This document shows, piece by piece, positions 7,262 through 14,844 of a DNA stretch of 41,542 nt. Origin of the DNA: STD2-77 sp964503935 (lineage in GTDB: Bacteria > Patescibacteriota > Minisyncoccia > JAHIHE01 > JAGLIN01); the NCBI GenBank assembly GCA_964503935.1, contig CAZDCJ010000005.1, positions 1 to 41,542 of the forward strand. The letters are read 5' to 3'. The notes under the pieces were generated by a model that saw only the letters and a program-made list of their open reading frames with translations, ran no database searches and was not told the origin of the DNA. Position 1 is the stretch's first letter. Every line of letters begins with the position of its first letter. The position numbers and the translations under genes are program-made.

Positions 7262-8583
7262 GGAAGGAAATTGCGCTGGAAGTTCTCGTCGTCCATCAGC
7301 TTGTTGAGGAAATTCTTTCTGAATGTATCATTGGTCATTCCTGTCTCGCTGACGGCATTTTTCCCGAATTCTGGTAGGACTATCAGGAGTCGCTCGCCTT
7401 CTTCTCCCGAAATATAAAATCTCTTCATCTTTTCGCGTTCTGTATAGCTAAGATATTTTTTCGCAATATCCATGTCAGGACACTTGAAATTCGCATAAAT
7501 GCTATGGACGAAGCTATTGCGATCCCTATTTTCCCTATCATCGGATAAGTTAATGGAAGTATCTACAAATACGACGCGGCAAGGCAGCTTTCTTGTCCGG
7601 ATATTGCCGTCAGAATCGGTGCATCTTGCATTGATATAAAAATCTATATTCTGGTCCATATCCTCTTTGGGTTCCGGGAGTTCTATATCTATCTTGATAC
7701 CGTCGCCTTTTTTCCAATATTCCGCTATACGTTCGCGGTGTTTTTCCGCCTCTTTTTCTTTCCCCGTCTTTTTTCTTGCTAATATAGAGCGTCCATTATT
7801 GTTATTATTTGCCTTTTTCATCCTTTCTTCGCGAGTCTTTGTCTCTTTGTTTTTTTCTTCATATGCGGTTTCGAGGTCTCTCATCAGATTCTCGACCGCT
7901 ACATTTGCCAGGATTTCGCGTTTGATTCTTTCTGCATTTTGTCTGGATTCGATGCCTTTGTCGGCAAACTTTGCGTCATACTCTATCCAGAAATCTTCTA
8001 TATCGTTCAGGTCATGGCCGAAATCAAGGACGAACTTCTCTATCTTCAAAATTATATCATGATGTTGCAATTTCGCCTGCGAGAGCATCATTTCTTCCTG
8101 CTCTACTTTCTTATATATTCCTTGCTTTTCCAGGTTATTCTTTGGGATAGGGAGGTTCTTAGCTATTGCTTCTCTCTCCGCTTCCTTCCTTTCCCCCATG
8201 AGTTTGATGTTCTTAGTCCTCGTTTCTTCTGCTATTCTTTCCTTTTTGGCCTGAAATTCGGCTTCGGTATTATTTATCTTCTCTACTTCTGTCAAGATGG
8301 ATGCCTTAGGGCTCATCTCTTCTGTCTTTTCGTCCCTTTTCTCACTCCCGTCTTCTTTTTTCTGATCTAGCTCATTCGCACCAGAGTCATCATAACTGCC
8401 GTAAAGATTATCGCCTTCCGGATATAATTCGCTCTCTTCGGTGGTAGAGTCCCGGTATGCGAAAGACGCATCAAAATCAGATTCGATATTTTCAGGCTCA
8501 AGAAATTCGTCCTCCTCTTTCGGGATTACATGATTGGAATCTTCAATGCTGCCAGGCTGTTCGAAACTTCCGGAAAAGCTCAT
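7258..8583 (-). CDS. Unknown protein, apparent paralogue of the 502-residue nuclease-like protein
   Basis: No named family is recognised. The layout copies the neighbour at 5337-6845: an acidic N-terminus (1-95), a long charged helical or coiled-coil middle (95-290), then a compact C-terminal domain. Corresponding blocks include DLNDIEDFWIEYDAKF against EEAVTSFWKNFEYVYKN, NIDFYINARC (D314) against KTDFFVSF, and LLIVLPEFGKN against FYLVLPHGHD. Where the neighbour has VQVK this protein has CRVVFVD (335-341), so the putative nuclease Q-x-K is missing and the domain may be catalytically dead. It contains a run of five Asn (259-263). It is 61 bp upstream of the zinc-finger ORF. The ATG follows A7 and lacks a ribosome binding site at normal spacing; AGGAGG is about 27 nt upstream. 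Confidence 0.8.
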   Translation of the reverse strand: MSFSGSFEQPGSIEDSNHVIPKEEDEFLEPENIESDFDASFAYRDSTTEESELYPEGDNLYGSYDDSGANELDQKKEDGSEKRDEKTEEMSPKASILTEVEKINNTEAEFQAKKERIAEETRTKNIKLMGERKEAEREAIAKNLPIPKNNLEKQGIYKKVEQEEMMLSQAKLQHHDIILKIEKFVLDFGHDLNDIEDFWIEYDAKFADKGIESRQNAERIKREILANVAVENLMRDLETAYEEKNKETKTREERMKKANNNNNGRSILARKKTGKEKEAEKHRERIAEYWKKGDGIKIDIELPEPKEDMDQNIDFYINARCTDSDGNIRTRKLPCRVVFVDTSINLSDDRENRDRNSFVHSIYANFKCPDMDIAKKYLSYTEREKMKRFYISGEEGERLLIVLPEFGKNAVSETGMTNDTFRKNFLNKLMDDENFQRNFLP

Positions 8584-8790
8584 TTTTTTACATAAAAATT
8601 AGGCATTCCTCCTGAATCGTGGATGTCTTTATCAATAAACGGTTGCGCATTTCCTTGGCGCCATATGCGTATCATTAGTGGGCAGGGAGGCCCCCCGCTT
8701 CGCTACCGGGCATAAACTTCTCATTCCTCTGTGCGGATGACACGATCCAGATTTTATAAAGAAATCTTTCGAATCTGGATGGCTATTCTT

Positions 8791-8876
8791 TGGTGGGCAG
8801 GGAGGGATTCGAACCCCCGAAGGCGAAAGCCAACTGGTTTACAGCCAGTCCCGTTTGACCGCTCCGGAACCTACCC
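8791..8876 (-). tRNA. tRNA-Tyr (anticodon GTA)
   Basis: The 86-nt minus-strand gene folds as a class II tRNA with a long variable arm. The acceptor GGGTAGG / CCTGCCC pairs fully with one wobble, the anticodon loop is CTGTAAA with GTA, the T-loop reads GGTTCGAATCC, and the discriminator A and CCA end are encoded. GTA and the long variable arm identify bacterial tRNA-Tyr. A promoter lies just upstream. Confidence 0.97.
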
Positions 8877-8891
8877 ATAAGTTACTTATAC

Positions 8892-8920
8892 AATATAGTA
8901 TAATAAAAAGCGTTTGTAAA
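8892..8920 (-). promoter_or_regulatory. Sigma70-type promoter for tRNA-Tyr
   Basis: Minus strand: TTTACA (8915-8920), 17-bp spacer, TATATT (8892-8897). Both boxes match 5 of 6. Confidence 0.7.
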
Positions 8921-9060
8921 GGCTTGAAATGCAGGGAATGGGATAATTTTGCCTTGTCGTGCCGAACTTGCAGAAGAACGCTTCTCTTGGATAGTAGAAA
9001 AATAAGTCGGATAAGAAGTAACGTAAGAGATCCTTCGCTGCTGCCTGGGGTGGCAAAAGT

Positions 9061-9255
9061 ATGGTTTGTCCCGAATGTAATGCTTATCGTATCCAGTCAG
9101 GTTCGTACGTAATCCATAGCGAAAATTATCGGAGGATAATAGAAAAGATAAAGGAATGCACGCATTATGGCCAGGATTCTGCATCGGTCATACAAGATGT
9201 GATGAACTATGCGGACAAAATAATATCCGTCTCGCATATCCGTTTCTTGTGTTAG
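9061..9255 (+). CDS. Doubtful small ORF, 64 aa
   Basis: A short plus-strand frame begins MVCPECNAYRIQSG, with a CPEC metal-knuckle-like start, and continues with a helical stretch (NYRRIIEKIKE). GGGGTGG lies about 9 nt before the ATG. No promoter or terminator is evident and its end runs close to a GTCATGCTGAACTTG repeat fragment (from 9271). Coding is possible but unproven. Apart from this and the tRNA promoter, I see nothing else in the 490-bp gap between the tRNA and the ZIP gene. Confidence 0.25.
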   Translation: MVCPECNAYRIQSGSYVIHSENYRRIIEKIKECTHYGQDSASVIQDVMNYADKIISVSHIRFLC

Positions 9256-9368
9256 ATCGATTCCAAGGTGTCATGCTGAACTTGTTTCAGTATCCTTGTC
9301 ATGTTACGCCAAAACCATAGTATCGTAAAAAAGAAGATTTGATCATGGGAATATCCAGTAGTGTCAGA

Positions 9369-10106
9369 TTACTCGAACATCCCTACGACGAAGATGATCG
9401 CGATACCGAGGAGGAATGACGTGTAGTGTACGAGATTGGTCTTGATATTCTCCGCATGTTTCACTTCGGGAATGAGGTCGGATGCGGCGATATAGATGAA
9501 ATTTCCTGCGGCGAATGGCAAAAGGAAGCTGACATCATAGCTCGCGGAGAAATAGAACGCTATGAGCCCGCCCAGGACCATCGTGAGGCCGGATATGAAA
9601 TTGAACCAGAGCGCCTTGCTCTTCTTCCAGCCGCCGTGGACGAGGATGCCGAAGTCGCCGAACTCCTGTGGAATCTCGTGAGCGGCACTGGCGATCCAGG
9701 TGATGATACCGACGCGGAAATCCACGAGAAACGCTCCGGCGATAGCGAGGCCGTCGATGAAATTATGCAAGCCGTCGGCAATCAAGATGAGATAAGTAAC
9801 CGGTTCCTTGTGATCACTCGGCGCTTTGTGGCAGTGGTGCCAGTGGATTGATTGCTCTAGGAGCAGGAATAGCGAGAATCCGACCAAGACCCATATCCAG
9901 ACGGCTTCGATATTGCCCATCTCTTCTATCGCTTCCGGGATCATGTGCAATAGCGCGCCCCCTAGGAGCGCGCCGGCGGACATGGAGACCAGCGGAAGAG
10001 TTATCTTCTGGAGCGACTGCTCCTTGAGGTAAAGCGCGAAGGCTCCTGCGAACGATATGAGACTCATCGAGAAGGTACTTATAAGGATCCAGGCTAGGAT
10101 AGTCAT
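9369..10106 (-). CDS. ZIP family divalent metal transporter
   Basis: ZIP proteins move Zn, Fe or related divalent metals into the cytoplasm. The 245-residue protein has about eight hydrophobic segments. The binuclear metal site is clear: HNFIDG (114-119) in TM4 and HEIPQE (143-148) in TM5. A His-rich cytoplasmic loop, IHWHHCHK (88-94), between TM3 and TM4 is typical of the family's metal-sensing loop. Substrate specificity cannot be read from the sequence. It appears monocistronic, and its start lacks a Shine-Dalgarno, the ATG following an A-rich leader. Confidence 0.95.
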   Translation of the reverse strand: MTILAWILISTFSMSLISFAGAFALYLKEQSLQKITLPLVSMSAGALLGGALLHMIPEAIEEMGNIEAVWIWVLVGFSLFLLLEQSIHWHHCHKAPSDHKEPVTYLILIADGLHNFIDGLAIAGAFLVDFRVGIITWIASAAHEIPQEFGDFGILVHGGWKKSKALWFNFISGLTMVLGGLIAFYFSASYDVSFLLPFAAGNFIYIAASDLIPEVKHAENIKTNLVHYTSFLLGIAIIFVVGMFE

Positions 10107-10168
10107 GTTATTTTGTGATGATTAATGGCTGACAATATGATACGACAAAAGAGGTTAGAAATCAAATG

Positions 10169-10335
10169 GTAAGAGAGAGGAGATGATCGTATATGTCATT
10201 CCGGAATACTGGTAATCCAAACTATCTGGAATCTGGTGACTATGCAAAATACCACATTTTTACCATATAATCGCGTTTTTCATGCTTGGCAACGGAATTC
10301 CGGATATCTCTCTTACGAAAGATTCTGAAATGACA
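10169..10335. repeat. Inverted-repeat element, GTCAT family (copy C)
   Basis: A TGTCATTCCGGAAT segment starts at 10194 and the reverse complement of TGTCATTTCAGAATC ends at 10335. A perfect 10-bp inverted repeat (GTAAGAGAGA at 10169-10178, TCTCTCTTAC at 10307-10316) crosses it, so two nested or degraded elements may be present. No ORF. Confidence 0.5.
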
Positions 10336-10408
10336 GATGAAAATTTTATTCTTGTTTCTGAAATTTGTTTAGAATAAGCCAAAATACGCCGGATTGACAC
10401 CTCTGCCC

Positions 10409-10437
10409 TTGCCTCATTTCCTAATCCATGCTAGTGT
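10409..10437 (+). promoter_or_regulatory. Candidate promoter of the structured RNA
   Basis: TTGCCT (10409-10414), 17-bp spacer, and extended -10 TG-c-TAGTGT (10429-10437). The predicted start near 10444 coincides with the first base of the 14-bp stem of the RNA. Confidence 0.5.
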
Positions 10438-10443
10438 GTCTAC

Positions 10444-10557
10444 TGGACCTTTTGTCTTAAAAATACGCATCATTCATAATCTACCCCGAGAGAAGATGAT
10501 GTGGAGCTCACCAGCTTGCACCAAACCAATAAGAAGACGAAAGGTCCTCTTTTTTAT
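10444..10557 (+). ncRNA. Candidate structured small RNA, about 110 nt, with intrinsic terminator
   Basis: Two 14-nt arms, 10445-10458 and 10534-10547, pair completely (one G-U) and enclose 75 nt. The enclosed part forms a 9-bp hairpin (CGCATCATT / GATGATGTG, with two wobbles) and a small GAGCT-CACC-AGCTT hairpin. A T-run (10550-10555) follows the closing stem, so it can double as a terminator. An extended -10 promoter places the transcript start at the stem base. The overall shape, a long closing stem with internal bulges and terminal T-run, recalls 6S-type RNAs, but I recognise no Rfam consensus. It converges on the Smr gene, and no plus-strand gene follows, so a riboswitch role is unlikely. 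Confidence 0.6.
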
Positions 10558-10599
10558 TGCAAAAATAGCACGGGCTTAAGCAAGGCTGCACTTTCTTTT

Positions 10600-10872
10600 C
10601 TATAGTGAGATATCAATAGCCCCTTCGCCTCCCTCGTCATACTTGGCGATATTATAATCATAGCCCTTCAAGTCCAGCAATCCCTTGATGTAGGTGCCGA
10701 GTACTCCCTTTCCGTTTTCCGAATGGATTCCTTTTCCGGTAATTATCCGGATCTTTTTATATCTGAGAGATTCTGCTTCAACAAGGAAAGTCTCGACTTC
10801 TTGGCGGGCTTCATCTCTGGTCATCTGATGCAGGTCGATTTCCGCATCTATCGGTCGAAGATATTTGTTCAT
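10600..10872 (-). CDS. Smr (small MutS-related) domain protein
   Basis: A 90-residue stand-alone Smr domain. The family's DLHG.T motif appears as DLHQMT (13-18) and the H-x-GxG-type motif as ITGKGIHSENGKGVL (44-58). Smr domains are nicking endonucleases or RNA/DNA-binding modules involved in recombination or ribosome rescue, and the substrate here is unknown. Its start overlaps the stop of the upstream pseudouridine synthase by 4 bp (ATGA), so the two are translationally coupled and possibly both act on RNA. No clear terminator follows; the RNA candidate is convergent. Confidence 0.92.
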   Translation of the reverse strand: MNKYLRPIDAEIDLHQMTRDEARQEVETFLVEAESLRYKKIRIITGKGIHSENGKGVLGTYIKGLLDLKGYDYNIAKYDEGGEGAIDISL

Positions 10873-11588
10873 TGATTCGTCTCGTTATTTTCGGTTAAGT
10901 CCAGCTCCGAAAGCAGCTCCTCAAGCACTTCTCCTGACAAGGTTTTGTAATGCCCTTCCCTGATTCCTTCTATGCGTATATTCATGATGCGCACGCGGTT
11001 GAGGTCTACGACATCGTATCCGAGCGCGAGGCACATACGGCGGATTTGGCGGTTCTTGCCTTCGGTGAGAACGATGGAAAAAGAATAATCATCGAGGACT
11101 TTGATTTCGCAGGGCTTGGTGACAAAGCCGCCGTCCAGCGTGATTCCCTGCCGGAGTTGCCGGAGGTCATTATCTTGGAGCTTGCGATTGACTTCGACTT
11201 CGTATTCCTTCTCATGATAATTCCGGGGATTAAGGAGCCGATCGGTGATACGTCCATCGTTGGAAAGCAGGATGAGTCCGCGGGACTCCTTGTCGAGCCT
11301 GCCTACGGGGAAATAATCGGATTTTAAACTTAGGATATCCTTGATTCCTTTCTCTCCATTCTGGGGACAGTTGGTCACGATTCCTGCGGGCTTATTGTAA
11401 GCGATATAAAAGAGCTCTTTGAGGCCGCTTTCAAGCCGGATATCATCGCTCTCTTCGATTATCTGGCCAAGTGCGGCCCGTGCGCCATTTACAGAAACTT
11501 TGCCTTCTTCGATCAGCTTGTCGGCTTCACGGCGGCTGCATATCCCCTTCTCGGCGAGATATTTGTTGATGCGTATCGGGAATTCCAT
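10869..11588 (-). CDS. RsuA/RluB/RluF-type pseudouridine synthase
   Basis: This enzyme converts a specific uridine to pseudouridine in rRNA or tRNA. At 239 residues it carries an N-terminal S4 RNA-binding domain (about 5-52, RINKYLAEKGICSRREADK) followed by the catalytic domain with VGRLDKESRGLILLSNDG, where D99 is the catalytic Asp. TEGKNRQIRRM is the conserved C-terminal block. Motif detail looks closest to RluF/RluB, but the target nucleotide cannot be assigned. It is the first gene of a two-gene operon with Smr. The ATG lacks a Shine-Dalgarno, and I did not find a convincing promoter. Confidence 0.93.
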   Translation of the reverse strand: MEFPIRINKYLAEKGICSRREADKLIEEGKVSVNGARAALGQIIEESDDIRLESGLKELFYIAYNKPAGIVTNCPQNGEKGIKDILSLKSDYFPVGRLDKESRGLILLSNDGRITDRLLNPRNYHEKEYEVEVNRKLQDNDLRQLRQGITLDGGFVTKPCEIKVLDDYSFSIVLTEGKNRQIRRMCLALGYDVVDLNRVRIMNIRIEGIREGHYKTLSGEVLEELLSELDLTENNETNQ

Positions 11589-11704
11589 AGATTATCTTAG
11601 GATGATGTTATATAGACAGCATATATCAGGCGAGTCTTAATGTCTAATGTTTTATCGAATCTTCGTATTATTTTGGAAATGAGCATTGTCTTGGATTTTT
11701 AATG

Positions 11705-12215
11705 CGACACGCCCCGGCCTTTTAGGCCACCCCTCTCAGAGGAGGTGCACTCGACCCGCTTGGGTTTATTTTTTGGTAACGAGATTGCGACGCTTTCGCT
11801 ACCTGCTCAAGCTCGCAATGACAATAATAGAGGTCATTCCTGCCATAATCTTAATCGGGTAAATTTGTAAAAGGAAGTCAGAATTTTATCATTCCGACAT
11901 GGGCGACTAGAAGGAGCGATTGAGGAATCTAGGAATCGTACGACATGAATGGGGGGGGGCGTTATGTTTATAAAAATATTGTTTACGGGCACATCGGTAA
12001 GTTTCTGGATTTCCGAGGCGAGCATCCTTACGGGATTGTCGTCCCCCGATCTTGGCCCTGGGTAAACTCTGCCTTTCGTTCCTCGCAATGACAACTTTTG
12101 TGGTTTGTAATCCTGGATTGAGTTCGGAATCCTCGTTATTTGATGTCCATGTGCTATGATACGGTCTCAACGAAATATAACGAATATCCTGAAACAAGTC
12201 CAGGATGACAGCACC
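11705..12215. repeat. Cluster of degenerate intergenic repeat fragments
   Basis: This 0.5 kb holds no credible gene. From left to right there is a CGACACGCCCCGGCC hairpin unit (11705-11746, also at 19746), an inverted GTCATTGCGAG-type fragment (reverse of 11777-11823), a TCATTCCGACATGGGC fragment near 11889, a second GTCATTGCGAGGAAC fragment (reverse of about 12060-12095), and the reverse of GTCATCCTGGACTTGTTTC (about 12185-12211). A G9 run lies at 11951-11959. These resemble known widespread bacterial intergenic repeats and look like repeated insertion and decay. Confidence 0.6.
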
Positions 12216-12253
12216 GGAGGATTTGAGGAAAAAATAATGATTTTTGTTGATAG

Positions 12254-12281
12254 AAAAAACAGGCCATATAGCCTGTTTTTT
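12254..12281 (-). terminator. Strong terminator at the end of the surface-protein cluster
   Basis: Perfect 11-bp stem AAAAAACAGGC / GCCTGTTTTTT with a 6-nt loop, 11 bp after the stop of the 819-residue gene. The symmetrical A/T runs make it work in either direction. Confidence 0.9.
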
Positions 12282-12291
12282 AGTTAATTTC

Positions 12292-14751
12292 CTATAAGCT
12301 CATCACATCCGGGCCTGTCTTGTACAGATCAAGCTCTCCCTGATTAATCCGGTAGATAGCCTCTTCCGAGCCTCCGTGGGACAGGAATTGCTGAGCGGTC
12401 ATGTTTATCCAATGCTTGGTCTGATCGGCATTCACCTCCCAAACCTTGTCAGAAGGTCTAGGCTGGCCACTCGCGCCGGTATTGACGCGCACCCAGCCGG
12501 AAAGCGAATAGCCCTCGAGACTGTCCACCCGTTTGAGGTTTTCCCAATTGAGGTGCTTGTAATAATTGAATATCTCGAGGCTGACGATGTGGCGGATGAA
12601 CCGCTTGTCCCCGGAAATCTTCACGATATAGACAGCATAAGGGTTCGCGCTGTTCTTGCACTGGATGATGTCGCCGTCCACTATGCCGCTGTCGCCTACT
12701 TTTATGGTGCGGGTGGCGGTGGCGACATTTCCGGCTTCATCTGTCGCGGTATAGGTGACGGTGTAAGTGCCTGGGATATGCACATTGACCGTCCCGGTGG
12801 CGATGACACTGACGGTGCCTTCGATCTCGTCATCGGCGATCGCTCCCATCTCGTGATAGACGGAACCCTCCTCCAGGACGACCACGCGCTTGCCAGCGAG
12901 AGTGATTACCGGAGCTTCCTTGTCGATATTGGCTACGCTTGCCGTCGCTTCTCCGGTATTGCCGTCGTCATCTACGAATTCGAAAGTAAATGTCCCATTG
13001 CCTGTAAAAGTATGGGTAAATCCCCCGGGACTGGTAATAGTGATTTCCTCGCTTGGCTTTAATGTCGCAACCACATTGCTACTGGTCGGAGAGGTTATGT
13101 TATAAGAGATGCTTGCCGTGGGATGTCCGTCATCCTCTTCGGCAATGACAGTTTCTATGATATAGATCCGTACGCTGCCGTCTTCCGCGGTGACTTTATA
13201 GGTTATGGGGTCGGAAAAATCCCTGTTGTATCCCGAAGCGGGAGTAACCGAGGCTTTGGCCGAAAGATAAATATCGGGTGTAAGCGAAGTCACGTCGGTA
13301 TCCGCCGGAAAATTAATGGTAATCGTATCCTCGTCTTCGTCGATCTCTCCGGTCACTCCTTCGAGGATGAAATTAGTTATGTAATTATCGTCACTGGGAG
13401 TTACGATAGGTGTATCGTCGTCAGCCACAGTGGCTGTCACCAGGTAGATTTGATTATCTCCGTTCTCGGCAGTCACGATATAGAAGATTGAATCGGTAAA
13501 ATCCCTCTTGACTCCCGAAGCCGGGCTTATGCTTGCTTTATTAGAGACGCCAATAGTGGGCGCGAGCGAGGTTACGCTGGTTCCCGCAGGGAGGTTGATC
13601 GTGACGGTATGAGTAGTCTCATTGATTGTTCCTGCCTGCCCGGCAAGTGTAAAGGAGACAATCGTATTTTCTGAGCTTTTGCCTTCGATAACATTTACCG
13701 TGACCACATATTCCTGCGTGCTGCCGTCTTCCGCCTCCAGGGTATAAGTCACGGGGTCTGTGAAGTCAGTCGCAATTGCCGAAGCAGGGCTTATCTTGGC
13801 TTCGTCTGAGATATAGATGTTGGGAACGAGCGTAGCCGCATCGGTACCGGCCGGAAGATTTATAGTCACAGTGTGATGGGTCTGGTCTATCGTTCCTTCT
13901 ACGTTATTGATGATAAAGGAAATTATAGCCTTTTCGGAGCTTTCCTCCGGAGGAGTAAGGCCGGTCATCAGCGTGTCGATGAGGTCGTGCCCCAGATCCG
14001 CATCCGGGCCGTCGGTATCTGTAAGTCCCGCTGCAGTGTACCAGCTCTGGGGGGCTTCCGGATGTACTCCGGAGACTCCGATCTTTCCCTTGCCGTAAGG
14101 CTGTACCATTGCGGCAATCTTGTTATTGGAATATCGCGCCAGGATGGTCTCTCCCCACGTAAGCCATGAGGGGACAAAATAAGGTCCGTCCTGGAAATAC
14201 ACCTTGCGCTTCTCCCCTCTCCAGGTGATTTCGACCATGCTTTTATCATCGTCGGTCACATCTGCGCCATAAGTGGTAATATATTGGTTCGTGTTGAGGC
14301 GCAGGTCGTATCCCGGATCGTCATCGACCATATAAGCCCCCATGCAGATGCCGAGATATCTTCCTCCGTCTTTTACGAAAGTCCGGATTGCGGCGGCATT
14401 CCCGCTTACAAGATCAAAAGCTTCGTCCAGATCTCCGTCTCCCCCCGGTTGCACATAGAGGATGGCATCTGGAAGTGCCAATCCTTCCTGGACGGATAAA
14501 TCTTCGTCGGGACCGACGTATCTTACGTCAAAGTCCCAGGTAGGGTCGCTCTGGAGGAGCGCTGCGGCTGCTTCGGAGCATCCGGCGCATCCCGCTATCG
14601 GTCCCCGATAGACCAGTGCGATAGGTTCGGCGGGTTCGTTCGCTTGGACTTCCAGAGCCTGGAATCCGGGCAAAACGAAACCAAGTTGTCCCGAGATCAT
14701 GCCCAAAACCATGAGGATTGCGGACAGCTTCAATGATAGGATTCTTTTCAT
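12292..14751 (-). CDS. Secreted BPL_N/amidotransferase-like protein with DUF5018-like repeats
   Basis: An 819-residue exported protein. It has a signal peptide (1 to about 38), then a class I amidotransferase-like (BPL_N) domain at 44-265 with a complete-looking triad: C136 in YLGICMGAY, H230 and E232 in GVHPEAPQSW. A CAGC pair (55-58) may bind metal or form a disulfide. Three DUF5018-like beta modules follow (about 272-540), then a linker shared with the 1501-residue neighbour and a DUF5011 Ig-like domain (about 615-690). The last 125 residues are the module shared by all four surface proteins. It is 93 bp after the 1501-residue gene and ends at a strong terminator. The catalytic role is unknown; surface display is inferred. 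Confidence 0.85.
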   Translation of the reverse strand: MKRILSLKLSAILMVLGMISGQLGFVLPGFQALEVQANEPAEPIALVYRGPIAGCAGCSEAAAALLQSDPTWDFDVRYVGPDEDLSVQEGLALPDAILYVQPGGDGDLDEAFDLVSGNAAAIRTFVKDGGRYLGICMGAYMVDDDPGYDLRLNTNQYITTYGADVTDDDKSMVEITWRGEKRKVYFQDGPYFVPSWLTWGETILARYSNNKIAAMVQPYGKGKIGVSGVHPEAPQSWYTAAGLTDTDGPDADLGHDLIDTLMTGLTPPEESSEKAIISFIINNVEGTIDQTHHTVTINLPAGTDAATLVPNIYISDEAKISPASAIATDFTDPVTYTLEAEDGSTQEYVVTVNVIEGKSSENTIVSFTLAGQAGTINETTHTVTINLPAGTSVTSLAPTIGVSNKASISPASGVKRDFTDSIFYIVTAENGDNQIYLVTATVADDDTPIVTPSDDNYITNFILEGVTGEIDEDEDTITINFPADTDVTSLTPDIYLSAKASVTPASGYNRDFSDPITYKVTAEDGSVRIYIIETVIAEEDDGHPTASISYNITSPTSSNVVATLKPSEEITITSPGGFTHTFTGNGTFTFEFVDDDGNTGEATASVANIDKEAPVITLAGKRVVVLEEGSVYHEMGAIADDEIEGTVSVIATGTVNVHIPGTYTVTYTATDEAGNVATATRTIKVGDSGIVDGDIIQCKNSANPYAVYIVKISGDKRFIRHIVSLEIFNYYKHLNWENLKRVDSLEGYSLSGWVRVNTGASGQPRPSDKVWEVNADQTKHWINMTAQQFLSHGGSEEAIYRINQGELDLYKTGPDVMSL

Positions 14752-14844
14752 CTTTTCGCTTAATGATTAATGATTAGAATTTATCGGAAGATAGGAACAA
14801 TGATTTACGGTAAGTTTTTGAGGAGAATGTCGGTAGGGCGCTCT

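Noticed and set aside
8678..8690. GTGGGCAGGGAGG copy 100 bp from the tRNA-Tyr 3' end, possibly an attachment-site remnant.
   Set aside because: Only 13 nt match, and there is no integrase or phage gene in the window. Chance or a small duplication is enough to explain it.
11951..11959. G9 homopolymer as a phase-variation switch.
   Set aside because: It is not inside or just upstream of any credible gene, so no switching function is supported; it may also be a sequencing artefact.
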